From contig JALPMN010000643.1 of assembly GCA_024243835.1 (NCBI GenBank), forward strand, positions 22,605 through 86,604: 64,000 nt of DNA, given 5' to 3'. The notes beneath the pieces are model-generated. The model made no database searches. It worked only from the letters and a program-made list of their open reading frames with translations, and had not been told where the DNA came from. Both the position numbers and the translations under genes were made by a program. This document shows, piece after piece, positions 8,025 through 17,145 of the stretch. Source of the stretch: Enteropsectra breve (Eukaryota; Microsporidia). The first letter of the stretch is position 1; each line of letters opens with the position of its first letter.

Positions 8025-9221
8025 CTAGTTCCTGACAGAGTCCTCCATCAGTCTTTCCCGGGCCTCTTCGAGCTCGGCCTTCACAAGCTTCACTTCTGTG
8101 TAAATTTCTCGTATTGCGTAGATTTTGTACTTGAGCTGTCTGATAAGAGCCTCAATCTCTACCAGGCCCAGCCGTTCCTGCTTCTTTTTCTCAACAGTCA
8201 GAATCTCCTTTGCCCTTTCCACGGATACCGCAACGATAATCTCGATTAAATTCGGCCGGGACAAGTACTTTATGGCGCGCTTCGCCATTTCTGCTGCTAC
8301 AGCCGGATGAACGCTGTAGCACACGTAGCTTATCAGTGTGCTGAGCTGGTTCGGCATGGAGCTGAACGGCATCGTTGGAAAGTAGTCGATTTCATCGAGC
8401 ATCGACATTTTGAGAAAATGCCATATGCAGTGGGACACAGGCTTGTTAACTGCTGCAGAGACCTCAGTCCACTTGTCTCCGTGTATTTCGATGCTTTTTA
8501 GCAACGAGTACTCATCTTCTTTTGTCCATATGGCTGCGAGCAGTGCGCTGTTTATTTTGTGGAATTTGTCTTTCGAGCATTTCACTAGAAAGCTATCAGA
8601 ATGGAAACAGCTCTTACAAATAAAAACAAGCTCTGCGCTAAAATACTGCGCGGGGCTTCCACAGGAGCATTGCGCATTCTCCAAGATGCTCTTAGGGACG
8701 TAGCGCACCAGAACCTTGTTCTTTCCAGACTTGTGCTGTGTTGGTATTTCCTCCTTTTTAAATTCTCGCGGCATTGGTTCAACAGCCGCATCGCTGAATG
8801 GCAGGGGTGCTGCAGGAAACGAAAGTGCCTTGAGCTCCGTAATCGCCTCCTTGAGTCCCATCTGGTAATTAATCATTTCATTGTCCTCCAGAAAATCAAA
8901 AGTCTTCAGTACATGGCCGAAAGCCCCGAAACCGAGACAGTCCGAAAGACAAAGCTCCCGTCCAGCGGATCCATACGCTGCAAGTATTTTGTTGCGTGTC
9001 TCAATGTAATCCGGCTCTGTGAATATTCGTGCCTCATACCCCGAGGCTCTGTCGGCAAGAAACCATTCTGGCCGGAGTTCCCAGGTCTTTGTTATTTTGC
9101 TGTTTTTCGGCGCTGCTGCATCTCTATAAACCTGATTCTTCGGTGCATGTGCACTCTGTCTGTTATGCCCGATTGTTGGCTCAATTTCTGCTTTAATTGC
9201 CCTCGGAAATATGCCAGCCAT
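8025..9221 (-). CDS. RSC8: SWI3/RSC8-type chromatin remodeling subunit (SWIRM + zinc + SANT)
   Basis: 398 residues from the ATG at 9221. Domains in order: SWIRM-like (about 50-110, P-E-W-F...Y-x-x-x-R-N-K-I-L-x-x-Y), a short ZZ-like zinc cluster with C185, C187, C202 and C205, SANT (about 230-275, W-T-K-E-D-E-Y-S-L-L, H-G-D-K-W), a helical segment, and a long C-terminal coiled coil (about 340-398) that in the family drives dimerisation. Swi3/Rsc8 dimers scaffold SWI/SNF and RSC nucleosome remodelers. The frame continues to an ATG at 9305, but the 28 extra residues are hydrophobic and unlike the family. The start is not certain because no CCC abuts either ATG. Confidence 0.88.
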   Translation of the reverse strand: MAGIFPRAIKAEIEPTIGHNRQSAHAPKNQVYRDAAAPKNSKITKTWELRPEWFLADRASGYEARIFTEPDYIETRNKILAAYGSAGRELCLSDCLGFGAFGHVLKTFDFLEDNEMINYQMGLKEAITELKALSFPAAPLPFSDAAVEPMPREFKKEEIPTQHKSGKNKVLVRYVPKSILENAQCSCGSPAQYFSAELVFICKSCFHSDSFLVKCSKDKFHKINSALLAAIWTKEDEYSLLKSIEIHGDKWTEVSAAVNKPVSHCIWHFLKMSMLDEIDYFPTMPFSSMPNQLSTLISYVCYSVHPAVAAEMAKRAIKYLSRPNLIEIIVAVSVERAKEILTVEKKKQERLGLVEIEALIRQLKYKIYAIREIYTEVKLVKAELEEARERLMEDSVRN

Positions 9222-9651
9222 AAAAACAAAGTAAGGACTACAAAGCCTTAAAAAATTTAGCAAAAATTTTACTACTAAAGTAAACGCAATGGTGTGTGTT
9301 TGCATGTCTGCAGAGCAATATAAGATTTTAAATGGTCGTCAATTATACTGAAATCCATATTTTTGAGTTTTTCTTTATTGAGATTTTTTAAAAATTTTGT
9401 ACTTGCAATGATCAAAGCGGATTGGTGGGCGAAGATCAGAAAATTAAGAATTGTATAAACATCTTAGCCTACCAAATATTTAAAGAGGAACTTGTTAAGT
9501 ACAGAGTATTTCTACTAGCAGTTCATTTAAATAAATTGCGAAAAAATCATAAAAATTACCAGGGAAAAATATTACAAATGTTTACTTGCTTCTTTAAAAG
9601 ACTACTGAGCATGAGGCTTCTATTTTTATAAATACGGGAGTCTATATTTTT
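9222..9651. other. Intergenic region
   Basis: AT-rich. An open frame at 9422-9631 starts with TTG, is low-complexity and was rejected. Confidence 0.5.
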
Positions 9652-10458
9652 TTACAGTCGAGAATAACTGAATGATGTCGCAGTCCATTTTCTGTTTACT
9701 CTTGCGAATTCGAAAGAACCGCCAATGTTTTGATTCTCGGTGATGAAAATGCCGTCAATTTTGCCAGTAACACGTATTGTTGCCTCAAATGATATTCTTA
9801 TGATCTTTTTCAGATTTTTCATATCAACACTATCAATCTGCGTCTGCCTGATGTCAATGGGATGCATTTGAATATCATGCATGTTTGGACGAATAAGGCT
9901 GTCTCTAAGGGCCTTCAGTGAATCCAGCGCCTCCTGGGTAGTGTCTTCATTCTCCTGATAGTTGAAAAAATCAACAATAATCCTCGGAACTACAACATTC
10001 TCGAGCCTAGTAAGCACCTTGTAGTCATTGTATACTTTTGAGTCACCAAAATATTTAGAAATTTTGTTAAGAATTGGGACATTTGATGCAAAGGAAAGTA
10101 TTCGTTTGAACACATCATATCTTTCTTCATCGGAATAGTCTTTCTTGATTCCGCCATAGTATTGAGGGATGGCGATGCTTTTCTCAAGAAACTCATCGAC
10201 TTTACTAGAAGTAAACCAGGGCTCGGGATAGAAATTCTGCTTGAATTTGCTTTCGGCCTTTTTAATATCAATATAAGCACTTGAAAGGGCGGCTGATGCG
10301 CTGGCAGCGAGTGGCTGCAGAAGATCATGGGCTCTCTTGGCAGGAATAACAAAACGATCCACGTCTTTTTTAAATTCTTTATTTTCTTGGTATTCTTTTC
10401 TTATATTTGCACTAAAAATTTGTCCAAACTTTCGCATTTTATTTAAAACTGGTTCCAT
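9652..10458 (-). CDS. TIM44: Tim44-like mitosomal import protein
   Basis: 268 residues. Tim44 tethers mitochondrial Hsp70 to the TIM23 channel on the matrix side. The N-terminus has a basic start and the Tim44-type helix N-I-R-K-E-Y-x-E-N-K-E-F-K-K (about 18-31). After a helical linker, residues about 175-268 resemble the Tim44/mL45 fold, with V-V-P-R-I-I..., I-D-S-V-D-M... and two beta strands (I-I-R-I-S-F-E-A-T-I-R-V-T-G, then R-K-W-T-A-T-S-F). In microsporidia this would act in the mitosome, where iron-sulfur cluster proteins are imported. CCC abuts the ATG. The call rests on motif order and on no single invariant residue. Confidence 0.62.
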   Translation of the reverse strand: MEPVLNKMRKFGQIFSANIRKEYQENKEFKKDVDRFVIPAKRAHDLLQPLAASASAALSSAYIDIKKAESKFKQNFYPEPWFTSSKVDEFLEKSIAIPQYYGGIKKDYSDEERYDVFKRILSFASNVPILNKISKYFGDSKVYNDYKVLTRLENVVVPRIIVDFFNYQENEDTTQEALDSLKALRDSLIRPNMHDIQMHPIDIRQTQIDSVDMKNLKKIIRISFEATIRVTGKIDGIFITENQNIGGSFEFARVNRKWTATSFSYSRL

Positions 10459-11068
10459 GGGTGGGATTTGTCTCCCAAATTAACGACTTTAAATCAAAAT
10501 CAAGGGTTCTTCTATAAAGATGGGTCCACACAAAATGATTGTATTTCCTCAAGTATTATACCCGTAGGCCATACGGCAGCAACTGTAACAAATCCATCAC
10601 TAAAGCAATAGCCGTTGTTAGACTTGTCGAGAGCCTTCGTGTTTATATAAGAGTATTGTAAGTGCACCAACTAGTCCAAATAAAAGTAAACAAAAAATCT
10701 ATTACTTTCACTGCTTATTAAAATTACTTATTTAAGAAGGCAAGACTATTTTACAGTACAACAAAGAATTTTAAACCTTCTTTTTATACAACGAAGCTCT
10801 TGTACAAAAGATGCCATAGATCCTTGAAAGGGAAAAGAAATAAAATGTGTAAATACACTGCTCACTATCACGAACCAGCACAGAAACCTGAGTATAATGT
10901 CCAGGATATCGTACTTTAAAAAATAGCTTGGTTTGAGATTACTCAACGAAGCCCGCGTATATTATTGGTGCTTAAAATATCTGCTTCCCAGTACACCCCT
11001 GGATGCCGTATTTCTCCTTTATTTTAATTCGCAGCTTATAAAAATCGTGAAAATCCTATTTTTAGCCC
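10459..11068. other. Intergenic region with a GC-rich patch
   Basis: The patch at about 10556-10650 is GC-richer than its surroundings. It contains the perfect small palindrome CCGTA-GGCCA-TACGG and is open on the minus strand for about 50 codons (10512-10670) without an ATG. It could be a decayed gene or an RNA. The rest is AT-rich. Confidence 0.4.
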
Positions 11069-11584
11069 ATGACTGAGCCGGGAATAATGGACATATTTTT
11101 CAAAGAATTTTATTCGGTGCTGGGGCATGACGAGGCCATGGAAATTATGAAAAAGGAAAATATAAGTGTTGCCGAATACAACCAAAACATCCTGCGGCTG
11201 ATCGGAAGGCCTCATCTGGTCTCACACGGCAAGGACGGCATGCCGCCAAACTTTCACAAGAATTACAAATTTTTAGAGAAAAATGAGAATGAGGCACGTG
11301 CGCTCTTGAACTCGCCAGAAATTCACACAGCCAAAATACTCGAGTGCTTCTACAGGCACGACTATGCCCCCTCATTTTTATTTCACAATAAAATGCTCGC
11401 ACTAGAGGACTACAGCTACTTTCTAAAGATATACGGCCAAATATACGGGCTTAATGGAGGGAACGATAAGAACATCTCATACTATCTGGAAAGCCTTATA
11501 AATACATATACTGAGGAACTGATTGAGGAGTGCAATGGGGACTATAGCCTAGAGACTCTCAGAAAAATAGTTGAAGACAAATAA
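11069..11584 (+). CDS. Conserved-looking protein, function unknown
   Basis: 171 residues, not recognised. No signal peptide, membrane segment or Cys cluster. The sequence is mixed helical, acidic at the C-terminus (E-E-L-I-E-E-C-N-G-D) and rich in aromatic residues between 85 and 130. Coding-like GC content and CCC directly before the ATG support a real gene. The stop lies within AATAAA. It is divergent from the neighbouring Tim44-like gene. No operon-like context suggests a role. Confidence 0.75.
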   Translation: MTEPGIMDIFFKEFYSVLGHDEAMEIMKKENISVAEYNQNILRLIGRPHLVSHGKDGMPPNFHKNYKFLEKNENEARALLNSPEIHTAKILECFYRHDYAPSFLFHNKMLALEDYSYFLKIYGQIYGLNGGNDKNISYYLESLINTYTEELIEECNGDYSLETLRKIVEDK

Positions 11585-11953
11585 ACTGTAAAATATGTTA
11601 TTCAACTTGAATTTGCTGCATATCCAGCAGTGGTGGAACAGGTTCTTTTTGTTAATTCAAATTCATTACAGCGTTAAATTCTGTTTTGAGAGAACTTATG
11701 ATAGTGTGTTGTAAGAAGTACAAATTAAATATAAAATGAAGCTTTTTTACACTGTGTAAAGCAGCCAAAAGCCATACATTTGATGTTACTCGCGTTTAAC
11801 CAAAAAATAAGTAATTTTTTATACGACCTAAAGTCATGCAGAAATCATCTTAAAGAGCTTTCTTGCACAGAGACTAAAGGAGGCGACTTTTTAATTAAAA
11901 CAAAATATTTATTTGCAGAGCATTCCTCTTAAACTAAATTTACTCTAAACATT
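11585..11953. other. Convergent intergenic region
   Basis: AT-rich spacer between converging genes. No feature seen. Confidence 0.5.
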
Positions 11954-12703
11954 TCATTTTCCCAGTATACTACACAGCAGATCTAAATCGACACAGCCTT
12001 CCACCGCAATAAAAACCCTTGCATTGTTCTGCTCAAATGTGTGAATAAGACAGTCTGATGCATCTTCCTCTACTTGGCTTGGGTCTAAAATAGTCTTGTC
12101 TCTTATTACAGCATAGCTTTTCGCCATCGGAAGACTAAGCTGAACTGGCTCAAAGTCATTGCTATCTAGCAATGCGTCTGCGATTGCATGTGTCCCACTA
12201 GAGCAGCTTATGTTTTTGACGTTCGGAACATCAATATCTGAAAAAATCATTTTTAATCCGTTAAAAACAATGTCAGTCAAATTTCCGTCGTTTTGTATTA
12301 CATTTATGTTTATATAGAGGCCTATTTTGTATTTTATAAGCAGATCATCGATGTTTTCCAGAAACGCCCCAAAATATCTGTTTTTCTCAAACATATTAAA
12401 AATATGCTCTATTCTGCCGCCGTTGGCACCCAATGCATTTACTGTGATTCTTCGGCTCTCAAAGGTTGGCCTATTTTCATCGCGAATGTTAAGCGCATCC
12501 AAGGTACTGTCATTGCTTCTAAACACAACACTTATTTCAGCCGTGGCATTCCCCAAGGATAATCTGAGCCCTCTGTCAGCAAGCGGAAGATCAAGCTCTG
12601 CAAATGCATGCTCTCTGTACTCGCTTGCTGTTCGTGAGTCGCATCGTAATCCATGGCTCACACTTTCTGCTATAAAAGCTTTCTCCGTTTTGGATATAGT
12701 CAT
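11954..12703 (-). CDS. RRP42: Exosome ring subunit of the RNase PH family, Rrp42-like
   Basis: 249 residues. The RNA exosome degrades and trims RNA from the 3' end, and Rrp42 is one of six catalytically inert RNase PH-like ring proteins. The N-terminus (S-K-T-E-K-A-F-I...G-L-R-C-D-S-R-T...Y-R) matches Rrp42's S-x-x-E-K-x-Y-I-x-x-G-x-x-x-x-L-R-x-D-G-R...Y-R, except that the usual G-R is S-R. The C-terminus has D-P-S-x-x-E-E-D-A-S (family D-P-T-x-E-E). No phosphorolytic residues are seen, as expected. Start: the frame opens at TTG 12715, and the ATG at 12703 follows GCC. Rrp43 or Rrp45 is a less likely alternative. Confidence 0.82.
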   Translation of the reverse strand: MTISKTEKAFIAESVSHGLRCDSRTASEYREHAFAELDLPLADRGLRLSLGNATAEISVVFRSNDSTLDALNIRDENRPTFESRRITVNALGANGGRIEHIFNMFEKNRYFGAFLENIDDLLIKYKIGLYININVIQNDGNLTDIVFNGLKMIFSDIDVPNVKNISCSSGTHAIADALLDSNDFEPVQLSLPMAKSYAVIRDKTILDPSQVEEDASDCLIHTFEQNNARVFIAVEGCVDLDLLCSILGK

Positions 12704-12900
12704 GGCTATCTCCAATAAAGTTTTAAAAAATCCATGTAGCAGCTGAACAAATAACTCCTACATAAAAGCATCGTCATAATTGAAATATGGAGCTGTAAAC
12801 ATATTATTGATTGTCCATTGTGTTATAAGGAGTAATAAAGTTGTTAAAAATATAAATGGCCTTTTTTATTTAAGCAAGAACATATTTTTTACCTGAAGTG

Positions 12901-13137
12901 TTACTTGCGTTTTTTCGTCTTTTTGGCAGTCTTCTTTTCGTCTTTTGTGGCTACCGTTCTACGTTTCTTCTCCATCATCTCTTTGGCTTCATTAGGTTTG
13001 TCAACGGTCTTAATGCTGTACAGAAATAGTGCGTTGAGGGCTGGGAGAATAATAGCAACAATAAGTATGCAAATAAATGCCAAAAGAATAATGTGCGCAG
13101 GCGTCAGCTGGCAAAGAGCCGCGTTAATATCTATCAT
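12901..13137 (-). CDS. Small single-pass membrane protein with basic tail
   Basis: 78 residues. A short N-terminal segment is followed by one strong hydrophobic helix (about 15-43) and a highly basic C-terminal tail ending in K-K-x-K-K-R-K. The topology suggests a lumenal N-terminus and cytosolic tail. The terminal lysines are compatible with ER retention. The family is not recognised; small translocon or signal-peptidase accessory proteins have a similar shape, but nothing identifies it as one. No CCC is seen at the ATG, which lowers confidence in the start. Confidence 0.6.
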   Translation of the reverse strand: MIDINAALCQLTPAHIILLAFICILIVAIILPALNALFLYSIKTVDKPNEAKEMMEKKRRTVATKDEKKTAKKTKKRK

Positions 13138-13481
13138 AGCTCGTGCTAAAGCATTGTTTTAATTAAAGAATCTTAAAACACATGTTTCAACTGAATGGAT
13201 TTGAAAGATCCATCGTTTTTGAGACCTGTGTTACAAATATATAATAAACGGCATCGGTAGAATACTCTGAACATTTACTTGTGTTTTGTTTTTTTAGAGT
13301 TATAAATTTCAAAATATACTCTTTTAGTATGCTTATTTCATTTAGTAAAGACTAAGTTTTAAAATATTTCAATTATTCTGGTGTAAGATAGCTTGACGAT
13401 TATCATGGTTTTATTGGTGCATTTTGTAAATGCATTAGTACGCCCCTTTTTCAGGATAAATTCTCAAAGAACTACAAAGAA
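13138..13481. other. Intergenic region with a short palindrome
   Basis: AT-rich. Contains the 7-bp palindrome at 13418-13434 and a CCCC at 13443-13446. Confidence 0.5.
13418..13434. repeat. 7-bp inverted repeat upstream of a secreted-protein gene
   Basis: TGCATTT and AAATGCA are perfect complements separated by TGT, ending 47 nt before the ATG at 13482. It is compared with similar repeats upstream of other secreted-protein genes in the findings. Confidence 0.5.
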
Positions 13482-13859
13482 ATGCGCTTTGTGCAAATAC
13501 TAAGCGCATTAAGCTTTACTGTCGCAGGTCAAATGCCAGAAGGACAGTTCATTTTACTAAAATCAAACTTAGATCAAATCATTACGCAAAAACCAGATAT
13601 TATGAAAAGCTTACAGGCATTCTCTAAAGAAACCTCGTACAAAAAACTTAAATGTGCTTTTGATGAAGTGACAAAGATAAACGAAGAACTGAAAAAAATC
13701 GAAGACACAGCTGATATGGCCTTTCAGGAAAAAATGCCTTTAATGAGGTCCAGTATCAAGCAGTATCTGAATATGATTACAGAATTAATTCATGAATTAA
13801 AGAAGGAAGAAAATCCACTGGAGAGACAGATCACTGGAACTATAGACATTCTAAATTAA
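13482..13859 (+). CDS. Small putative secreted helical protein
   Basis: 125 residues, not recognised. The N-terminus (M-R-F-V-Q-I-L-S-A-L-S-F-T-V-A-G) is a good signal peptide with likely cleavage near residue 16-17. The mature part is about 108 residues, charged and predicted all-helical, with one Cys and no repeats. It could be a host-directed or surface protein. Because it is short and no homologue is known, the assignment stops at secreted, unknown. Confidence 0.62.
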   Translation: MRFVQILSALSFTVAGQMPEGQFILLKSNLDQIITQKPDIMKSLQAFSKETSYKKLKCAFDEVTKINEELKKIEDTADMAFQEKMPLMRSSIKQYLNMITELIHELKKEENPLERQITGTIDILN

Positions 13860-14173
13860 AATAGACCTTCGGATGTGATAATGAAACGTTTCTTTATTCT
13901 ATATCATTTTGGATAACAATAAACCTTTCATAAGGTGCGCTTCTATATAATGTCCCTACAAGGTTTTTGCGTTGCTTTTTAGGTATTTTATTTACAGATA
14001 AATACTTCTTTACGATGTTTATTGCATAAAATATTGGTTTACAATAGTAGCTCTGATAATGCTCGGAGAAGAATGTTTTTCTAACAAAACAATTTACTTA
14101 TTAAAGAGCAGAGTAAAGTAAATTCAATGAAAACCACAGAATTATTTCTAGCAAAAGAAAATGCTGTGAAGGT
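13860..14173. other. Convergent intergenic region
   Basis: No gene assigned. The minus strand is open from about 14098 to 13894 without an ATG; see the rejected list. Confidence 0.45.
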
Positions 14174-15517
14174 CTATTTATTTGAGAATTTGAACTTAGC
14201 AACAATCCCTTCTTCTAAAAAGACTATCAAGTGCAGGTACGAAATATACTGGCCGACAATTACAGTCTCGTTGCTAGATTTGTGTTCCCATTTATTGAGA
14301 TGCAATGTGGCGCCGTCACACTCCATTTTGAGAAGATTCTTCCGTGTGATGTTGTTCGAGCCGACAATCACTGCTCTTATTTCACCACTGAAGGTCGAGA
14401 AAATGTAAAGTATCTTTGCACTGTTTTTTATTTTGCCTGAGTGTGGATGTGCCTGGCATGCAATATCGGAAAAGGAATCATATGTAAAAATCAGGTCTTC
14501 ATTTTTAATCGCAACTAACTGTGATATTCCAACGCAATACTGGACGAGTCTGAAATCGCTGGTGCTCGCAGTCGTCTCTTGGCTTACACCACAATTCTCG
14601 GGAGTGATCTCTTCATCCTTAGCTAACAGCCTGTTGAAGACACGCCCATTTCTGTCCAGAAAGCAAATGCTTAGTCCATTCTTGTACTCTGTGATCGAAC
14701 AATCAACAATCAGTGCTTTGCTTCTTATCAATTCCTTGAAATCACCAGATGTAGGATTTTGTTTACTATCACTGAAGAACGGACTGTAATTTTCAAGCAC
14801 GCAAAGGCAGTGGCCATCTGTGCAAAGAATGCTGTTCTCAACTGCAGAAAATTTTATCACGCCTTCTCTCAGAATCCTCTCTTTCTCATAGGTTTTATCA
14901 GCAATTCTGTATGGAAGCTCTACCAATTTTCCATCAGAAAATAATAAAAGCAGCGATACAATGCCGCCTGCACCAAAAGCACAGATGCTCTTTATTCTTC
15001 CGTAATGAAATTCTCTTGTGCTCACTAACTGTAGATCATTGCTATAAATTCCAAGCACAGATTCACCGCTGGAGAATTCAAAAAGATTAAAAGGTGCTTT
15101 ATTTTCTACTATTCCAATAAAAGAATAGCACCCGTGCATGGCTGTGGCCGTTATAAAGCCACCAATGTTAAATATTTTAGTGCCATCGTCCACGTATGGA
15201 AGGCTTACATTATTTTCGCCGATGGAAAGGCGGTTGATTGGCACTGCGCTTGTTAAATCCTGCATCGCTGCCAGATTGTTCTTATTACTTATGTCAAGCT
15301 GTAAATCTTTTATTTTTCTCTTGATGCAGTGTCTGAAGATTGAATAGTACTCAGCTTCATTGGCTATTAAGGGTTCTGCTATATCCCTCTTGATGTACAC
15401 GATTTTCGCGGGCTTTTGTTTTTTAGACGATTTGTTTTTATCATCGATACTATCAGAATCTTCTTCAATTACAGTTTTCCTTTTTTTGCCTGTTGTTTCG
15501 CCCTTGGCTCTGGACAT
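14174..15517 (-). CDS. Nuclear protein with a possible beta-propeller, unidentified
   Basis: 447 residues. The first about 40 are basic and acidic with a nuclear-localisation-like cluster (G-K-K-R-K and later K-K-Q-K). From about 90 on, short hydrophobic strands alternate with polar turns (for example G-I-Y-S-N-D-L-Q-L-V-S-T-R, L-L-L-F-S-D-G-K-L-V-E-L, C-F-L-D-R-N-G-R-V-F). This pattern suits a WD40-like propeller without classical W-D ends. Candidates by shape include the TFIIIC propeller subunits or an rRNA-processing factor; neither is supported by a diagnostic motif. The start has GGGCC five bases upstream. A single uninterrupted frame with coding-like composition makes the gene itself secure. 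Confidence 0.7.
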   Translation of the reverse strand: MSRAKGETTGKKRKTVIEEDSDSIDDKNKSSKKQKPAKIVYIKRDIAEPLIANEAEYYSIFRHCIKRKIKDLQLDISNKNNLAAMQDLTSAVPINRLSIGENNVSLPYVDDGTKIFNIGGFITATAMHGCYSFIGIVENKAPFNLFEFSSGESVLGIYSNDLQLVSTREFHYGRIKSICAFGAGGIVSLLLLFSDGKLVELPYRIADKTYEKERILREGVIKFSAVENSILCTDGHCLCVLENYSPFFSDSKQNPTSGDFKELIRSKALIVDCSITEYKNGLSICFLDRNGRVFNRLLAKDEEITPENCGVSQETTASTSDFRLVQYCVGISQLVAIKNEDLIFTYDSFSDIACQAHPHSGKIKNSAKILYIFSTFSGEIRAVIVGSNNITRKNLLKMECDGATLHLNKWEHKSSNETVIVGQYISYLHLIVFLEEGIVAKFKFSNK

Positions 15518-15793
15518 TCTGGCCCGGGAAAAGATATGTTTAAAAAATATTTATATTCTGCCCAAAAAAGAGTATAATTACAAATCGCAAAGCTTTAGTT
15601 TTATCATAGAATTTGCTAAGAAGCATCGTCTTCAGCCGATTTTTTCTTTTTACACATGATCTTCAAAAATCATTGCTTTTAAAGATCGATTATTATGCTT
15701 TTAGGAGTATTTAAATTGGATATTATATCGCAATTAAGGACTATAGCATCGCTCTTGCAGATAAAAGATCATGTATTTTAGACCCTTTCTAAA
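15518..15793. other. Divergent promoter region
   Basis: Short spacer with GGCCCGGG at 15521-15528 before the left gene and GACCC before the right gene, each close to its ATG. Confidence 0.5.
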
Positions 15794-16252
15794 ATGGAAG
15801 GGCTTAGTTTTATCTTCAGAAGAATGACGTTTAAAGATAGTGTGAATGCAACCAAAATGGAAAGACGCATATTTCCAGATAATCCTGTATTGATATTCGA
15901 TCTCATTTTGAATGCCAGTAGGGGGAATATCTGCTATGTATGTCTTGTGGAAGAGGAAATAGTTGGGGCGGTGCGGGTTGCCGATAAACCGGAGGAAAAC
16001 TGCTATGAGGTCACTTCTCTTGCGGTTGCACAAAGCTATAGAAGAATGGGCATCGGGAAAGAGCTAATGGAAATAGCACTAAGGGCAATACGCCATGCTG
16101 GGCAGAGAAACAAAGTAAGACTAGACGTACGAGCGAAAAACAGAGGTGCATTTAAACTTTATCGCTCTTTGGGATTTTGTGAAGTAATGCGTAAGAAGAA
16201 TGTGTATTATTTTGGTGATGATGGCATTACAATGGAGAAGTTCCTACAATAG
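15794..16252 (+). CDS. GNAT-family N-acetyltransferase (RimI/Naa50-like)
   Basis: 152 residues, a complete GNAT fold. The acetyl-CoA loop is R83-R-M-G-I-G88 after the strand V-T-S-L-A-V. The later strand L-D-V-R-x-x-N-R-G-A-F-K-L-Y-R-S-L-G-F is the motif B signature of N-alpha-acetyltransferases such as Naa10 and Naa50/RimI. It would transfer acetyl groups to protein N-termini. Which substrates it takes cannot be decided, although the short length and the Y-Y before the C-terminus favour Naa50/RimI. A separate Naa20-type enzyme lies at 34665-35219. CCC is seven bases before the ATG. Confidence 0.85.
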   Translation: MEGLSFIFRRMTFKDSVNATKMERRIFPDNPVLIFDLILNASRGNICYVCLVEEEIVGAVRVADKPEENCYEVTSLAVAQSYRRMGIGKELMEIALRAIRHAGQRNKVRLDVRAKNRGAFKLYRSLGFCEVMRKKNVYYFGDDGITMEKFLQ

Positions 16253-17145
16253 AGTATATTATGCTCTTAATGCAAGATTAAATTACTAAGGGAGTTGATC
16301 TGCGTATAAACAAAATGAAAACCGTGGCTATAAACACCGTCTTCAAATCCAATTATGTGTTTTATTTGGATGAGCTCAATATTTTTTGTAATCGAACGCT
16401 CACTCAATAAACGAGTGCCTTGCGCTCTAGAATAAATATTAAGAAATTTTGATTTGAGTAAAAAATATGCGGTTTAAAACTATAAATGCGAGAGTTCTTG
16501 TTTTTATATCATAGAGCTTAGGTTCTATGTGCTACATTTAAAAAATACCGATGCAATACCGATGCCCTTGTCTTTTTAATGGAAATTACGCTTAGACTCT
16601 TTTAAATAGTTCTCTAAACCTGTAAAAATTTGCAAATTAAATTTAATAGGCAATAAAGAAGCGCTGAAACTAATGCACAGTGCATCATAAATATCGGCAT
16701 TTGTCGAATATCGCACATATTGCAAAATGACTTAGTTTATAACTTTTCTTGATCGTTTTCCTTAAATCAAAAATTAATTTAATTGATGTAAATTGTTAAT
16801 TATATGAAGATTGTGTATGTTACAAAGCGATAATGTACGGCATGAGCCATCGGCGCGCACTTCTACAGATAAAAATATAAAAAAGGAGCAGAATAAATTC
16901 TTAAATTTTTGCACTCCACTTTTAATTTAAAGTTCCATGGGTCTAAAAAATAAGTATTAGCAGGAAAACGCATGGGAAGTCGGCGGTTTCACTTCTTTAA
17001 AACTGGCAATTTCAGGTACTGGGCTGTATTTCACGCGCATAGGGATTCTACTTCATCAAAAATCATCCAACAATCATTTTTTTGATTAAATAGAAAATTA
17101 ATATAATTTTTTAAGTATTTCAACAGAAAAAAAAATTATACCCAA
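16253..17145. other. Long AT-rich intergenic region
   Basis: About 890 bp. Only a minor direct repeat (AATACCGATGC twice near 16544-16565) was seen. CCC lies three bases before the next ATG. Confidence 0.5.

Noticed and set aside
9422..9631. 69-codon plus-strand open frame
   Set aside because: TTG start, Lys/Phe/Leu-rich as expected by chance, no start signal.
10556..10650. 5S rRNA
   Set aside because: GGCCATAC and a few later blocks resemble 5S rRNA, but no closing helix I and the internal promoter region does not match.
10746..10946. 66-codon minus-strand hydrophobic open frame
   Set aside because: TTG start and only one internal ATG late in the frame; no start signal.
13894..14098. Minus-strand open frame of about 67 codons ending N-D-I-E, just past the gene at 14174-15517
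   Set aside because: Looks moderately protein-like, but no ATG and no convincing intron to an upstream exon. Left unannotated; a translated search would settle it.
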